Assembly (NCBI GenBank): GCA_016704655.1
Contig: JADIZR010000007.1
Span: 1 to 64,000, forward strand
Reading direction: 5' to 3'
Source of the DNA: Pseudomonadota bacterium
Lineage (GTDB): Bacteria > Pseudomonadota > Gammaproteobacteria > Steroidobacterales > Steroidobacteraceae
Length of the DNA stretch: 64,000 nucleotides
A program made the position numbers and the translations under genes. Under the pieces are notes generated by a model. It ran no database searches and was not told the DNA's origin. It was given only the letters and a program-made list of their open reading frames with translations. Every line of letters starts with the position of its first letter. Within the stretch, counting starts at the first letter, position 1. Of the stretch, positions 18,376 through 27,102 are shown piece by piece.

Positions 18376-20301
18376 CTAGGGCGTATACCAGATGGGTGAA
18401 CTCCAGGCGCGTTCCTGGGTGGTCGTCGGCACCTTCGGATCCATCTTCACCTTGAAGTACGCCGCATCGTATGCCGTCCAGCGCGGCGTTGGAATCTCCA
18501 GCACTCGCGCATAGTAGAAGGCGCGCGCTGCGGGATCGAACTCCGGATCTTTCCACACGGCGATCAACTCGGGCGTGCCGATCGTGTTGGTCCAGGAAGC
18601 CGTGGCGACGTCAACGGTGCTGCCGACCGGGGTCAGCCTGCCCTGCGCATCGACCTTGCGCTGCTCGGGGTTGCTCCACGCAACGTCAAAGATCTTTTCG
18701 TGCGTCTTGCCGGCCTTGTCTACCCAGCCCTTGATGACCTGCACGCGATCGAGGTTGCCGCCGTAAGGATCGCGGGCCGCGGCGACGAGGAACGTCGGCG
18801 CCTTGCCAGCGGCGGCCTTTTGCAGGTCGCCACCCATCGGCACGCCTTTCCTGTATCCAGCAATGGCAGGGGCGCGCGTGGTGGTGTCGGCCGCGACGAA
18901 ATCGTAGCCGCCGAAAAAGCGTAACCACATGCGCGAACCTGTGGTCGCGTATGTCTCCTTGCGCTTCATTGCGTCCCAGATCGCTTCGCGCGTGTTCTCG
19001 GTGGCCCAGACCGCCGTGTAACCGGCGGCGGTCAGCTCCCACCCCTTGACGACCCGGTCGCCGAACTTCATCGCGTTCTCGTCGGCGCGCTCGGCACTGG
19101 GCTCGCTGGAGGCGAACTTGCCGTAGAAGTTGTCCTCTTCCGCGGCGACCAGCGCGTTGTGCGTGTCCGTCCCCGCGGCCATGCCGTACTTGAACGCGTT
19201 GGCGCCGAGTTGCTGGTCGAGCAGCAGCCCGTTCTTCAGGGCCTCGCGCAGGTATTCATGCGCGATCATGCCGGGCTTTTTCGGCACGAGGGTCAGGTTG
19301 CCGCGATCCCAGAGTTCGTAGCCTGCGGTGAATTCGTCGGTCGGCGACAGGCTGGGGTGCGCCTCGCTCTGGCCCTTGTATTGGATAGCCTCGAACAACG
19401 GCTCCCACTTCGCGCGCTGCTCGGCCCACTCCCTGGTGATCGGGCCGCCCTTGAAGGTCTGCAGCTCGAACATGCGGCCGTTCGACAGGTTGCCGTTGTG
19501 CGGAATCGCGAGCAGCCGGCCACCCGTCTGCTTCTCCCAGTTCGCCATCCAGGCCCAGAGATCTTCCGGATTCTCGGAAACGAACGTCGTCATCGGCAGG
19601 ACCTGATCCGCCTTCGCCTTGCCGTCGCGGTAGATGACGTTGCGATGCAGGTTATCGCCGCCCCCGGCGTTCGACGTCCATTCGTAACCGATCAGCGCCG
19701 TGAAGCGGCCCGGCTCGTTGTACTTCTCCGCGAAGTCGTTGTTGCGCTCCCACGTCGTCTTCGCAAACCGCGGGTCCATGATGAGTTGCGGCAGCTTCTT
19801 CTGCGTCTGGGCGGCGATGAGTTCCAGCATCGCGGCCTGCGCATCCGCCCCGCCCTTCGCCATCAGATCGTGCCAGCGCTTGAGCGTCGGGTCCGTCATC
19901 ATTTCCGCGTTACCGTCGCGGATCATCGCGATCGTGCCCATGCCGTCGGAATGGTCGGTGACCGCGATCCAGTCGAGCGGACGCGACAGGCGCACCGGTT
20001 GGCCGCTGGTGGAAACGACTTCCTCGCCACGCGCGAAACGCAGCGCTTCCTCGGGGCCGAGCGTGGTTCCGCCCATTCCGGCATCGCCCGACCAGCTCGT
20101 GTGCACGTGCTGGTCGCCGAACAGCGGACGCTCGGGGTAACGCCGTCCGGCGTAAGGCGAATATCCGGCGACCTTGTGAAACGTCGCGGGGTCGGCCGCC
20201 GGTGGGTAGGCATCCGAACCCACGACAACCTTCTCCTGAGCACCAGCCGGGATCGCGAGCCCAATGGCTGCAGCAAGGACGACGAGCCGGCTTATTTTCA
20301 C
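18376..20301 (-). CDS. DUF3604 domain-containing exported protein
   Basis: 641 residues. GTG 20301 was chosen because AGGGGA lies six bases upstream and it opens a signal peptide (VKISRLVVLAAAIGLA ... AGAQ). The mature protein has PHP-like metal-binding features: LFGDQHVHTSWSGDAGM, DWIAVTDHSDGMG, and later GMAAGTDTHN, each rich in His and Asp. DUF3604 proteins are large predicted metallohydrolases of unknown substrate, common in bacteria that use many organic compounds. The C-terminal region (AWSSPIWYTP) is the usual family ending. Confidence 0.88.
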   Translation of the reverse strand: MKISRLVVLAAAIGLAIPAGAQEKVVVGSDAYPPAADPATFHKVAGYSPYAGRRYPERPLFGDQHVHTSWSGDAGMGGTTLGPEEALRFARGEEVVSTSGQPVRLSRPLDWIAVTDHSDGMGTIAMIRDGNAEMMTDPTLKRWHDLMAKGGADAQAAMLELIAAQTQKKLPQLIMDPRFAKTTWERNNDFAEKYNEPGRFTALIGYEWTSNAGGGDNLHRNVIYRDGKAKADQVLPMTTFVSENPEDLWAWMANWEKQTGGRLLAIPHNGNLSNGRMFELQTFKGGPITREWAEQRAKWEPLFEAIQYKGQSEAHPSLSPTDEFTAGYELWDRGNLTLVPKKPGMIAHEYLREALKNGLLLDQQLGANAFKYGMAAGTDTHNALVAAEEDNFYGKFASSEPSAERADENAMKFGDRVVKGWELTAAGYTAVWATENTREAIWDAMKRKETYATTGSRMWLRFFGGYDFVAADTTTRAPAIAGYRKGVPMGGDLQKAAAGKAPTFLVAAARDPYGGNLDRVQVIKGWVDKAGKTHEKIFDVAWSNPEQRKVDAQGRLTPVGSTVDVATASWTNTIGTPELIAVWKDPEFDPAARAFYYARVLEIPTPRWTAYDAAYFKVKMDPKVPTTTQERAWSSPIWYTP

Positions 20302-20514
20302 GCTGTTCCCCTTCACATTTCTGATTGATGTCCAGGGTCCGGACGGGACCGCGGCAATCCCAATAGTTTCAGCCAGAACCTCAGTATGCAAGCTCGTACG
20401 GTCGAGTCACCCGCGTGGCGTGGCCCCGGACGCAACGATTGACGGACGGCCGCCTTCTCTTGAAACTGCTGCGCGGGGGCCGGGACGACTCAGACCAACT
20501 TTTGGGAGCATTCA

Positions 20515-21333
20515 ATGGACATGGCAGCAGTCGAGACTTTCCTCCGCACCACGGTGGCGGACCTCGCCGTCAAGGTGGCCGCGGCCATTGTCTTCTGGTT
20601 CGTCGGTCGCTGGCTGATCAGCCGGGTCATTCACCTGGTGCAGGCCACGATGCACCGCAACCAGATCGACCCGACGCTGACGCGTTACCTCGGCTCGATC
20701 ATCACCGTCGCGCTGAACATCGCCCTGGTCCTCGGGATCCTCGGATACTTCGCCATTCAGACGACCTCCATCGCTGCGATGCTGGCCGGCGCGGGTCTCG
20801 CGATCGGCGCGGCCTGGAGCGGCATGCTCGGCAACTTTGCCGCTGGCGCGTTCATGCTAGTACTGCGGCCGTTCAAGGTGGGTGACTTCGTCAGCATCGC
20901 CGGCGTCACGGGCACCGTGCACGAGCTCGGCCTTTTCGGCACCACGATCGTCACACCCGACAACGTCCTCACGCTGATCGGCAACGGCAAGATCTTCAGC
21001 GACACGATCCAGAACTTCTCGTCGCTGCCGCACCGTCGCGTCGAGCGCACGGCACAACTGGCCGGTGGCGTGGATCACAACGACGCGATCGCGCGCTTTC
21101 AGGCGGCCGTTGCGCAGATCCCGAACGTCCTCGCGCAACCCGCGCCGGAAGTGAGCCTGCTCGACATCAACCTGCTCGGCACGGTCATCGCGGTGCGCCC
21201 GTACTGTCACACCGACCATTACTGGCAGGTCTACTTCGACACCAACCAGGCGATGATGCGCGTCGCTAAGGAAGCCGGCTGGCCCGCGCCGACGCCCGCC
21301 AACCTCACGCGGATGATCCAGGTACAGGCGTAG
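20515..21333 (+). CDS. mscS: small MscS-family mechanosensitive channel
   Basis: 272 residues. Three N-terminal membrane segments are followed by a pore-lining TM3 (AAMLAGAGLAIGAAWSGMLGN), rich in alternating Gly and Ala as in MscS, then the beta domain RPFKVGDFVSIAGVTGTVHE and the FGTTIVTPDNVLTLIGN signature. It opens under membrane tension to release solutes during hypo-osmotic shock. The ATG has GGGAG ten bases upstream. Followed by a GC-rich hairpin at 21348-21375. Confidence 0.93.
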   Translation: MDMAAVETFLRTTVADLAVKVAAAIVFWFVGRWLISRVIHLVQATMHRNQIDPTLTRYLGSIITVALNIALVLGILGYFAIQTTSIAAMLAGAGLAIGAAWSGMLGNFAAGAFMLVLRPFKVGDFVSIAGVTGTVHELGLFGTTIVTPDNVLTLIGNGKIFSDTIQNFSSLPHRRVERTAQLAGGVDHNDAIARFQAAVAQIPNVLAQPAPEVSLLDINLLGTVIAVRPYCHTDHYWQVYFDTNQAMMRVAKEAGWPAPTPANLTRMIQVQA

Positions 21334-21347
21334 CCGATTTGGAAACG

Positions 21348-21375
21348 GGAGACGCGCACTTACCGGCGCGTCTCC
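21348..21375 (+). terminator. terminator-like hairpin after mscS
   Basis: Perfect 10-bp stem GGAGACGCGC / GCGCGTCTCC with an 8-base loop, starting 14 bases after the mscS stop. No U-tract follows, so termination efficiency is uncertain. Confidence 0.5.
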
Positions 21376-21475
21376 TCACCACCGGGAGCGACGGCTCCAG
21401 GCCTCCCGGGCCTTAAGGCGCCGATAAGCTTCGCCGCCTAGCCTTCTCATCGATCCCCATTCAGGAGATGGATCG

Positions 21476-21883
21476 ATGTTCAGAAAGGCACTCCTTGCAG
21501 CCACGGTGCTGCTCGCGGCCCCCGCCCTCACCGACACGCCGGAGTCGCTGATGCGGGGTTATGCCGAGCAGGCACGCACCACGTCGGCATCCTATGCCGG
21601 GCCGTCCCCCGCGGCGGGTCGTCGACTGTTTCACCAGCAGCCGCGCGACTGGAGTTGCGCAACCTGCCACACGGATCAGCCCACCGCTACGGGACGCCAC
21701 GCCATCACCGGCAAGGCGATCGGCCCGCTTTCACCCGTCGCAAATCCCGAGCGGCTTCGCGATGCCGCCAAGGTCGAGAAATGGTTCAAGCGCAATTGCA
21801 GCGATACGCTCGGTCGTCCGTGTACGCCTGCAGAAAAGGCCGACTTGATCGCGTTCCTCCTGGGCGCAAGGGAAGGAGCCTGA
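21476..21883 (+). CDS. DUF1924 monoheme cytochrome c (SHP-like)
   Basis: 135 residues: signal peptide, then one CXXCH (CATCHTD, about residues 60-64) and the family-typical HAITGKAIGPLSPVANPERL and KWFKRNCSDTLGRPCTPAEK stretches. DUF1924 proteins include the sphaeroides heme protein (SHP), an oxygen- and NO-binding high-spin cytochrome whose distal ligand is an asparagine; the conserved Asn in RNCSD is a candidate. First gene of a five-gene run with diheme cytochrome, cytochrome b and a two-component system, an arrangement known for SHP loci. Confidence 0.85.
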   Translation: MFRKALLAATVLLAAPALTDTPESLMRGYAEQARTTSASYAGPSPAAGRRLFHQQPRDWSCATCHTDQPTATGRHAITGKAIGPLSPVANPERLRDAAKVEKWFKRNCSDTLGRPCTPAEKADLIAFLLGAREGA

Positions 21884-21885
21884 CA

Positions 21886-22365
21886 ATGCGCACACGTTCG
21901 GGCATTCGTCGCATCGATCGGATCGTCTGGTCACTCGCAACCGTGTTTCTCGCCCATGCCGCCGTGGCGGCAGTTCCACCCGCCCAAGCCGCCAAACCCA
22001 CCGCCTACGCGGAGGAGTGCGGCGCATGCCACACCGCCTATCCAACACGACTGCTGCGGCCAGCGGATTGGGCCGTCGTGCTTGCATCGCTCGACCGTCA
22101 CTTCGGTGTCGATGCATCGCTCGATAGCACGACACGTGCGGCAGTGGCGACGCAGCTGGGCGTGGATCCCGCCGTCTCCAGCGCGGCCACCGCTAAGGCA
22201 GCGCCGCGGATCACGCAGCAAGGCTGGTTCCGCGAGGAGCACGATGAAGTATCAGCGCAACAGTTTCGTTCTCCAGCCGTACGCAGCGCTGCCAACTGCA
22301 ATGCGTGTCATGCCGGTGCCGACCGTGACCAGTTCGACGAGCATTCTGTCCGCATTCCGAGGTAA
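21886..22365 (+). CDS. diheme c-type cytochrome (DHC-like)
   Basis: 159 residues. ATG 21886 lies two bases after the DUF1924 stop, with GGAAGGAG upstream. Signal peptide, then two heme sites, CGACH near residue 46 and CNACH near residue 142. This is the layout of the small diheme cytochrome found beside SHP genes, thought to pass electrons between the membrane cytochrome b and SHP in the periplasm. Confidence 0.85.
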   Translation: MRTRSGIRRIDRIVWSLATVFLAHAAVAAVPPAQAAKPTAYAEECGACHTAYPTRLLRPADWAVVLASLDRHFGVDASLDSTTRAAVATQLGVDPAVSSAATAKAAPRITQQGWFREEHDEVSAQQFRSPAVRSAANCNACHAGADRDQFDEHSVRIPR

Positions 22366-22370
22366 CGCCG

Positions 22371-23061
22371 ATGACCAGCAACACCAAGGTCTGGGACCTG
22401 CCAACCCGCATCTTTCATTGGGCGCTTGCCGCCTCGTTTGCCGGTGCCTACGTCCTCTCCGAATCGGAGCGGCTGCGCAACGTACACGTTGCGCTCGGCT
22501 ACACCGTTCTCGGGCTGCTCGCGTTCCGTCTCGTGTGGGGCTTCATCGGCCCGCGGTATGCGCGATTCAGCTCGTTCGTCCACAGCCCCGTCGCGGCGTT
22601 CCGCTACCTGCGCGACGAGGTGCGAGGCTGTGCTCCGCGCTACGTCGGTCATAACCCTGCGGGCAGCTGGGCTGTCTTCGGGCTGCTCATTCTCGGCGTG
22701 GCCACCGGCGTAACCGGCTACCTCAACTTCAACGAGCAGGGCGGCGAGTCGATGGAGGACCTGCACGAGGTCTTCGCCAGCGCCTGGCTCGTGCTCGTTG
22801 GCCTGCACATTCTTGGCGTCGCCTTCAGCAGCTTGATGCAGCGCGAAAACCTCGTGCACTCGATGATCACCGGCTTCAAGCGTGGCGTTGCCGAAGGCAC
22901 CGAGCCACGCAATGCCCGTGGCCTCGGGCTGGCGATGGTCGCTGCGATTCTCGGCTTCTGGGGCTGGACCGCTACCTCCGGAGGCGTGGCGCCGGGTGCC
23001 GGACCCGGGACAGGGCGAACAATCCGAACTGGCGACAGAAAGCGAAACCGACGACGATTGA
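22371..23061 (+). CDS. cytochrome b561-type membrane protein (one frameshift near the 3' end)
   Basis: Begins KVWDLPTRIFHWALAASF, the classic start of Ni-Fe-hydrogenase-type b561 cytochromes, with four membrane helices and histidines in TRIFHW, NVHVALGY, EDLHEVF and VGLHILG as candidate ligands for two b hemes. The raw frame runs on to 23323 through the response regulator, which is implausible. Dropping one G at 22980-22981 gives the tail EAWRRVPDPGQGEQSELATE ending DDD at TGA 23059-23061, three bases before the next start. The corrected 229-residue protein is normal for the family. It would feed quinol electrons to the diheme cytochrome. Confidence 0.83.
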
Positions 23062-23064
23062 GAC

Positions 23065-23727
23065 ATGCGAATCCTGCTGGTCGAAGACGATGCATTGCTC
23101 GGCGACGCACTACAGGTCGGCCTGCGCGAGCATGGCTTCGCGGTCGAGTGGATCAGAGACGGCGCGGCAGGAGAAGCTGCGCTGGCCTCCGACGAATTCA
23201 CGGCAATCGTGCTCGACCTGGGGTTGCCGCGCATGTCCGGACTCGAACTGCTGCAGCGTGTGCGAAATCGCGGAGATCACACGCCCGTGATCATCCTCAC
23301 TGCGCGAGAAGCCGTCGATGATCGCGTGCGCGGCCTCGATCTCGGCGCCGACGACTACGTCGTGAAGCCTGTCGCACTCAAGGAGCTCGCGGCCCGACTG
23401 CGAGCCGTTGCTCGTCGCGCGCAGGGCATTGCGAGTGGATCGATCATCGTGGGCAGCCTGTCGCTGGACCTCGCCTCGCGTGCCGTAACGTTCGAAGGCA
23501 ATCCAGTCGAACTGCAGCCGCGCGAGTTCGCGCTGTTGCAGGAACTGGTGTTGCGTGCGGGCCGGGTCGTCACACGCACTCAGCTGGAGACCCAGCTGTA
23601 CGAATGGGACCGCAGCATCGACAGCAATGCAATCGAGGTTCACGTCCATCATCTGCGGCGCAAGCTCGCACCCACGCTCATCCGGACAGTGCGTGGCGTT
23701 GGCTACATGATCCCGCGCGAAGACTGA
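23065..23727 (+). CDS. OmpR-family response regulator
   Basis: 220 residues. Receiver domain with the acidic pair E7/D8/D9, phospho-acceptor D51 (VLDLGLPRMSG) and K101 (YVVKPV), then a winged-helix DNA-binding domain (about residues 125-220, VHVHHLRRKL and RTVRGVGYMI). Closest in style to QseB/PmrA regulators. Forms a pair with the kinase that starts three bases after its stop. Likely controls the cytochrome genes directly upstream. Confidence 0.93.
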   Translation: MRILLVEDDALLGDALQVGLREHGFAVEWIRDGAAGEAALASDEFTAIVLDLGLPRMSGLELLQRVRNRGDHTPVIILTAREAVDDRVRGLDLGADDYVVKPVALKELAARLRAVARRAQGIASGSIIVGSLSLDLASRAVTFEGNPVELQPREFALLQELVLRAGRVVTRTQLETQLYEWDRSIDSNAIEVHVHHLRRKLAPTLIRTVRGVGYMIPRED

Positions 23728-23730
23728 AAC

Positions 23731-25084
23731 GTGCGAACTCACTCGATCCGCCGGCATATGCTCACGCTGCTGCTACTCACGCTCACCGGCACGTGGCTGG
23801 CGTCTGCGGCCCTGACTTACCGCGAAGCGCATCGGGGCATCGATGCCTTGCTCGACGCACATCTGGCCCAGGCCGCGCGGATGCTGGTGGCGCAGGCGGG
23901 CCACGAACTCGAGGAACTCGACTTCGATGAGAATTCGACGCCCGCCGGACTTCCGCACCAAGGTTGCCTTCCAGGTGCGCGAGGCGGATGGGACGCTCAT
24001 TCTTCGCTCAGCCAACGCCCCGACGACGCCGTTCGCCGGGCCGGTCAGCGGTTTCAGCGAAGCTGTGTTCGGTGACATTTTCTGGCGCGTGTATTCGGCA
24101 ACCGAAGCCGCGCAGGGCGTGGTCGTGCACGTGGCGGAAGACCACGCAACGCGCGAACGGATCGCGCGACGCGTCGCCCTGAGCGCACTCGTCCCACAGC
24201 TCGTCGCACTGCCCCTGCTCGGGCTCGCGATCTGGTGGGTCGTTGGTCGTTCGCTGCGTCCGTTACGGCGGCTGGCGGAGCAACTCGCCCACCGCAGCCC
24301 CGACGATGTTCGGCCGCTGGCCGCGGGACCGATGCCCGTCGAGTTGACGAGTCTCGCCGAACGGCTCGAGGAACTCCTGTCGCGGGTTCGTGACTCGCTC
24401 GATTCAGAACGACGGTTTACCTCGCATGCTGCCCATGAATTGCGTACGCCGGTCTCTGCAATGCGCGCGCAGGCGGAGGTGGCGTTGGCAACCATTGACC
24501 CTGACGTCCGCGACGCGGCACTGCGTCATGGCATCGAGGCCTGCGATCGAATGACACGGCTCGTGACGCAGCTGATGCAGCTTGCCCGTGTGGACGAAGC
24601 CGGTCACCTTGCAAGTGCGACTTCGTGCGAACTGCGTGCGATTGCGGAACGTGTGCTGGCGGACAGCGCGCCGGCAGCAATGCAGGATGGAAATTCGGTA
24701 GCGCTGGAGGCGTCGGATCCCGGGCGCGTTCTTGGCGACGGCGCATTGCTCGAGGCGCTGGTGCGTAACCTGGTCGACAACGCACTTCAACATGGCGGAC
24801 CACACGGCGAGGTACGGGTGGGGCTGGTGCAGCATGACCGCCAGATCCGGCTCACCGTCGAGGACACGGGACCCGGTGTGACACCGGAAACACTCGAACG
24901 ACTTGGCCGACGTTTTTACCGCGCGGCTGAAGCGACGGCCACGGGCAGCGGACTGGGGCTATCGATCGTCAAGCGGATCACGGAGTTGCACGGCGGCTGC
25001 GTGAGCTTTCGCAATGGCGATGCCGACCGTGGGCTGCGGGTCGAGGTCACGATCCCAATGCAGGGCTGCGAGCGTTCGAATTAG
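23731..25084 (+). CDS. sensor histidine kinase (QseC-like; one frameshift)
   Basis: Starts at GTG 23731, with a membrane segment (MLTLLLLTLTGTWLASA), an extracytoplasmic sensor region, a second membrane helix (LVPQLVALPLLGLAIWWVV), HAMP-like linker, then the kinase core: H-box SHAAHELRTPVSAMRAQ, N-box NLVDNALQHGG, G-boxes DTGPGVT and GSGLGLSIV. The frame changes at the CCC of 23941-23943; removing one C gives ENSTPPDFRTKVAFQVR and a 450-residue kinase. The shift falls in the sensor domain, so as written the kinase would be non-functional. One-base homopolymer error is the simplest explanation. Confidence 0.85.
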
Positions 25085-27102
25085 CTCGATCGGATGCGTG
25101 CCGCAACGGCGTCAAAGCCGCGCGCGGCTGCCGCATCGGCTGCGGCAATCCCGTCACGGTTGCGCAGTGTCTTCTTCGCACCCGCCTGCAGCAACAGGTC
25201 GACCACGTCGCCCGCGCCTGCCTGACTCGCCAGGATCAGCGCGGTATCGCCGAACGTGTTCTGCGCATCCAGCCCAACTCGCAATGCGACCAGCCTGCGC
25301 ACGATCACGGCGTGGTTGCCGCGAGCCGCGAGCATCAGAAGTGTGTCGCCCGAGCGGCTGAGTGCCTGCACCTCGGCGCCTGCACGCAGCAGCTTGTCGA
25401 ATGCCGCGTCGTTGCCGCGCGCCGCCGCGCAGGCGATGGGCGTAACGCCGTCGGCGGCCGCCGCATTCACATTGGCTCCGGCACCCAGCAGCAGCGCAAG
25501 GACCGCGGCGTCATCGCGGCACGCAGCGTGCCAAAGCGCGGTGTACCCGGTGGCATCTGTCGTTTCAGGACTCGCACCCGATCGCAGCAACAGCGACACC
25601 ATGGCCGCATCGCCTCGCTGCGTCGCGAGGACCAACGACGCGTCATCGCCCTTGCCCGTGTCGGCTCTGGCTCCGTGCGCCAGCAACACCTGCACGATGC
25701 CTGCATTACCCCGGCGAACCGCGGTAGTGAAAGGCGCGCCGTCGCTGGCGCCATGCTCGTTCGGATTGGCACCGCGCTCGAGCAGCATCCGCACGATGTC
25801 CTTGCGTCCGTGACTGACGGCCACGCCCAGCGGTGTGTGGCCCGCGCGATCCGGGCGCGTCGGCGACGCGCCTGCTGCGAGCAGCACACCGACGCTGGCG
25901 GACGAAGACGCGGCGATGGCGACCTGCAGTGCTGGCTGGCCAGCGGCCGTCGTAGCCTCCGGGTCGCCGCCCCGGCCGAGCACCGATTTCAGCATGGCCG
26001 GATCGGTGCGACTTGCTGCGAGCGCCACGTCCGGCCAACCGGCATAGGCATCGCCTGCCGCAGCGCGAAGAATTGGGCCAGCCGACCTTGGGCCGGGTCC
26101 GGCGCCCGTAGTGCGCCTGCGCGCCGGTTGTGCGCCGTGCTGGACCAGGAAGCCGGTGACCGCGTCCTGTCTTGATTGCACCGAGTAATCCACGGCGCTC
26201 CAGCCGCCCGCATTACGCAACTTTGGGTCAAGGCCCGCGGCCACCAGGCGCTCGGACTGTGTGACGCGGCCACGGCGCGCCGCGTAGAGCAGAGCCGAGT
26301 TCCCGAGCGCATCCACCGCGGCAATGTCGGGTTTCGACAGCATCAGCACTTCCAGGGCGTCCGCGCGCTCGGCCGTCGCGGCCAGCATCAAGGGTGTGAT
26401 TCCCTGCGCGTCGATCGCATCGACTCGGGCGTCGTGTGCAACCAGCCAGCGCACCGATTCTGCAGCGCCCGACTCGGCTGCGTGATGCAGCACCGAACGA
26501 CGGAATGCGTCGCTGGCATCTTCCGGCAGTAGCGGCCAGAGCGCGGCCAGCGTGTCGACGTCACCGCGGCGCACAGCTGCGATGGTCATCGACAAGGTCA
26601 CTGCGGGTTCGGTTGCAAGGACGCGAGGATCCACTTGCAGTGGCAACTGGCCTGCCTGCAGCAGGCGCGCCGCATCGGCGTGCCCAGCCGCCGCGGCCGT
26701 GTCGAGCCAGGTCCGTGCCGCTGATTCGTTTGCAGGCGAGTCGTACGCCGCAAGCGCTGCCAGTGCATACGCCGCGCGTGGCTCGCCCTTGGCTGCCGCG
26801 GCCTCGAAGAGAGTCCGCGCACGTTGCGAGTCCTCGCCGACGCCGAGACCGGCCAGGTACAGGGTGCCCAACAGGTATTGCGCGCGTGAATCGCCGGCCA
26901 GCGGATCGGTCGCGAGCCGCCCGGCTGCATCCGCGAATTGCTTCAGACGCAGCGCGCTCTTGGCCGGCTCGAGCAGGTCCGGCGCCGCGAACTTTGATGG
27001 AGTTGCGGCAACTGCCTGCACTGCGCCCAACGCACCGAACGAACACAGGAGCAGGGTGGCCAGCGCGGCGGCGCGAGCAGCTGAAGGGTCATGCCGTCCC
27101 AT
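25081..27102 (-). CDS. exported Sel1/ankyrin-repeat protein
   Basis: 673 residues with a signal peptide (LATLLLCSFGALGAVQAVAA). Two Sel1-like repeats (AQYLLGTLYLAGLGVGEDSQ and the following AAAAKGEPRAAYALAALA) lead into at least ten ankyrin repeats from about residue 200 to the end, such as GITPLMLAATAERADALEVL and GDTLLMLAARGNHAVIVRRL. A periplasmic protein-interaction scaffold is likely; partner unknown. Its start overlaps the 3' end of the ferredoxin/FAD oxidoreductase gene by 14 bases, so the two are probably cotranscribed, which ties it to the polyheme cytochrome locus. Stop codons overlap with the convergent kinase gene. Confidence 0.85.
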   Translation of the reverse strand: MGRHDPSAARAAALATLLLCSFGALGAVQAVAATPSKFAAPDLLEPAKSALRLKQFADAAGRLATDPLAGDSRAQYLLGTLYLAGLGVGEDSQRARTLFEAAAAKGEPRAAYALAALAAYDSPANESAARTWLDTAAAAGHADAARLLQAGQLPLQVDPRVLATEPAVTLSMTIAAVRRGDVDTLAALWPLLPEDASDAFRRSVLHHAAESGAAESVRWLVAHDARVDAIDAQGITPLMLAATAERADALEVLMLSKPDIAAVDALGNSALLYAARRGRVTQSERLVAAGLDPKLRNAGGWSAVDYSVQSRQDAVTGFLVQHGAQPARRRTTGAGPGPRSAGPILRAAAGDAYAGWPDVALAASRTDPAMLKSVLGRGGDPEATTAAGQPALQVAIAASSSASVGVLLAAGASPTRPDRAGHTPLGVAVSHGRKDIVRMLLERGANPNEHGASDGAPFTTAVRRGNAGIVQVLLAHGARADTGKGDDASLVLATQRGDAAMVSLLLRSGASPETTDATGYTALWHAACRDDAAVLALLLGAGANVNAAAADGVTPIACAAARGNDAAFDKLLRAGAEVQALSRSGDTLLMLAARGNHAVIVRRLVALRVGLDAQNTFGDTALILASQAGAGDVVDLLLQAGAKKTLRNRDGIAAADAAAARGFDAVAARIRSS

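Noticed and set aside
22371..23323. Long raw frame of the cytochrome b gene overlapping the response regulator by over 250 bp
   Set aside because: The extension is Arg-rich nonsense; a one-base correction gives a normal acidic tail and a stop three bases before the regulator.
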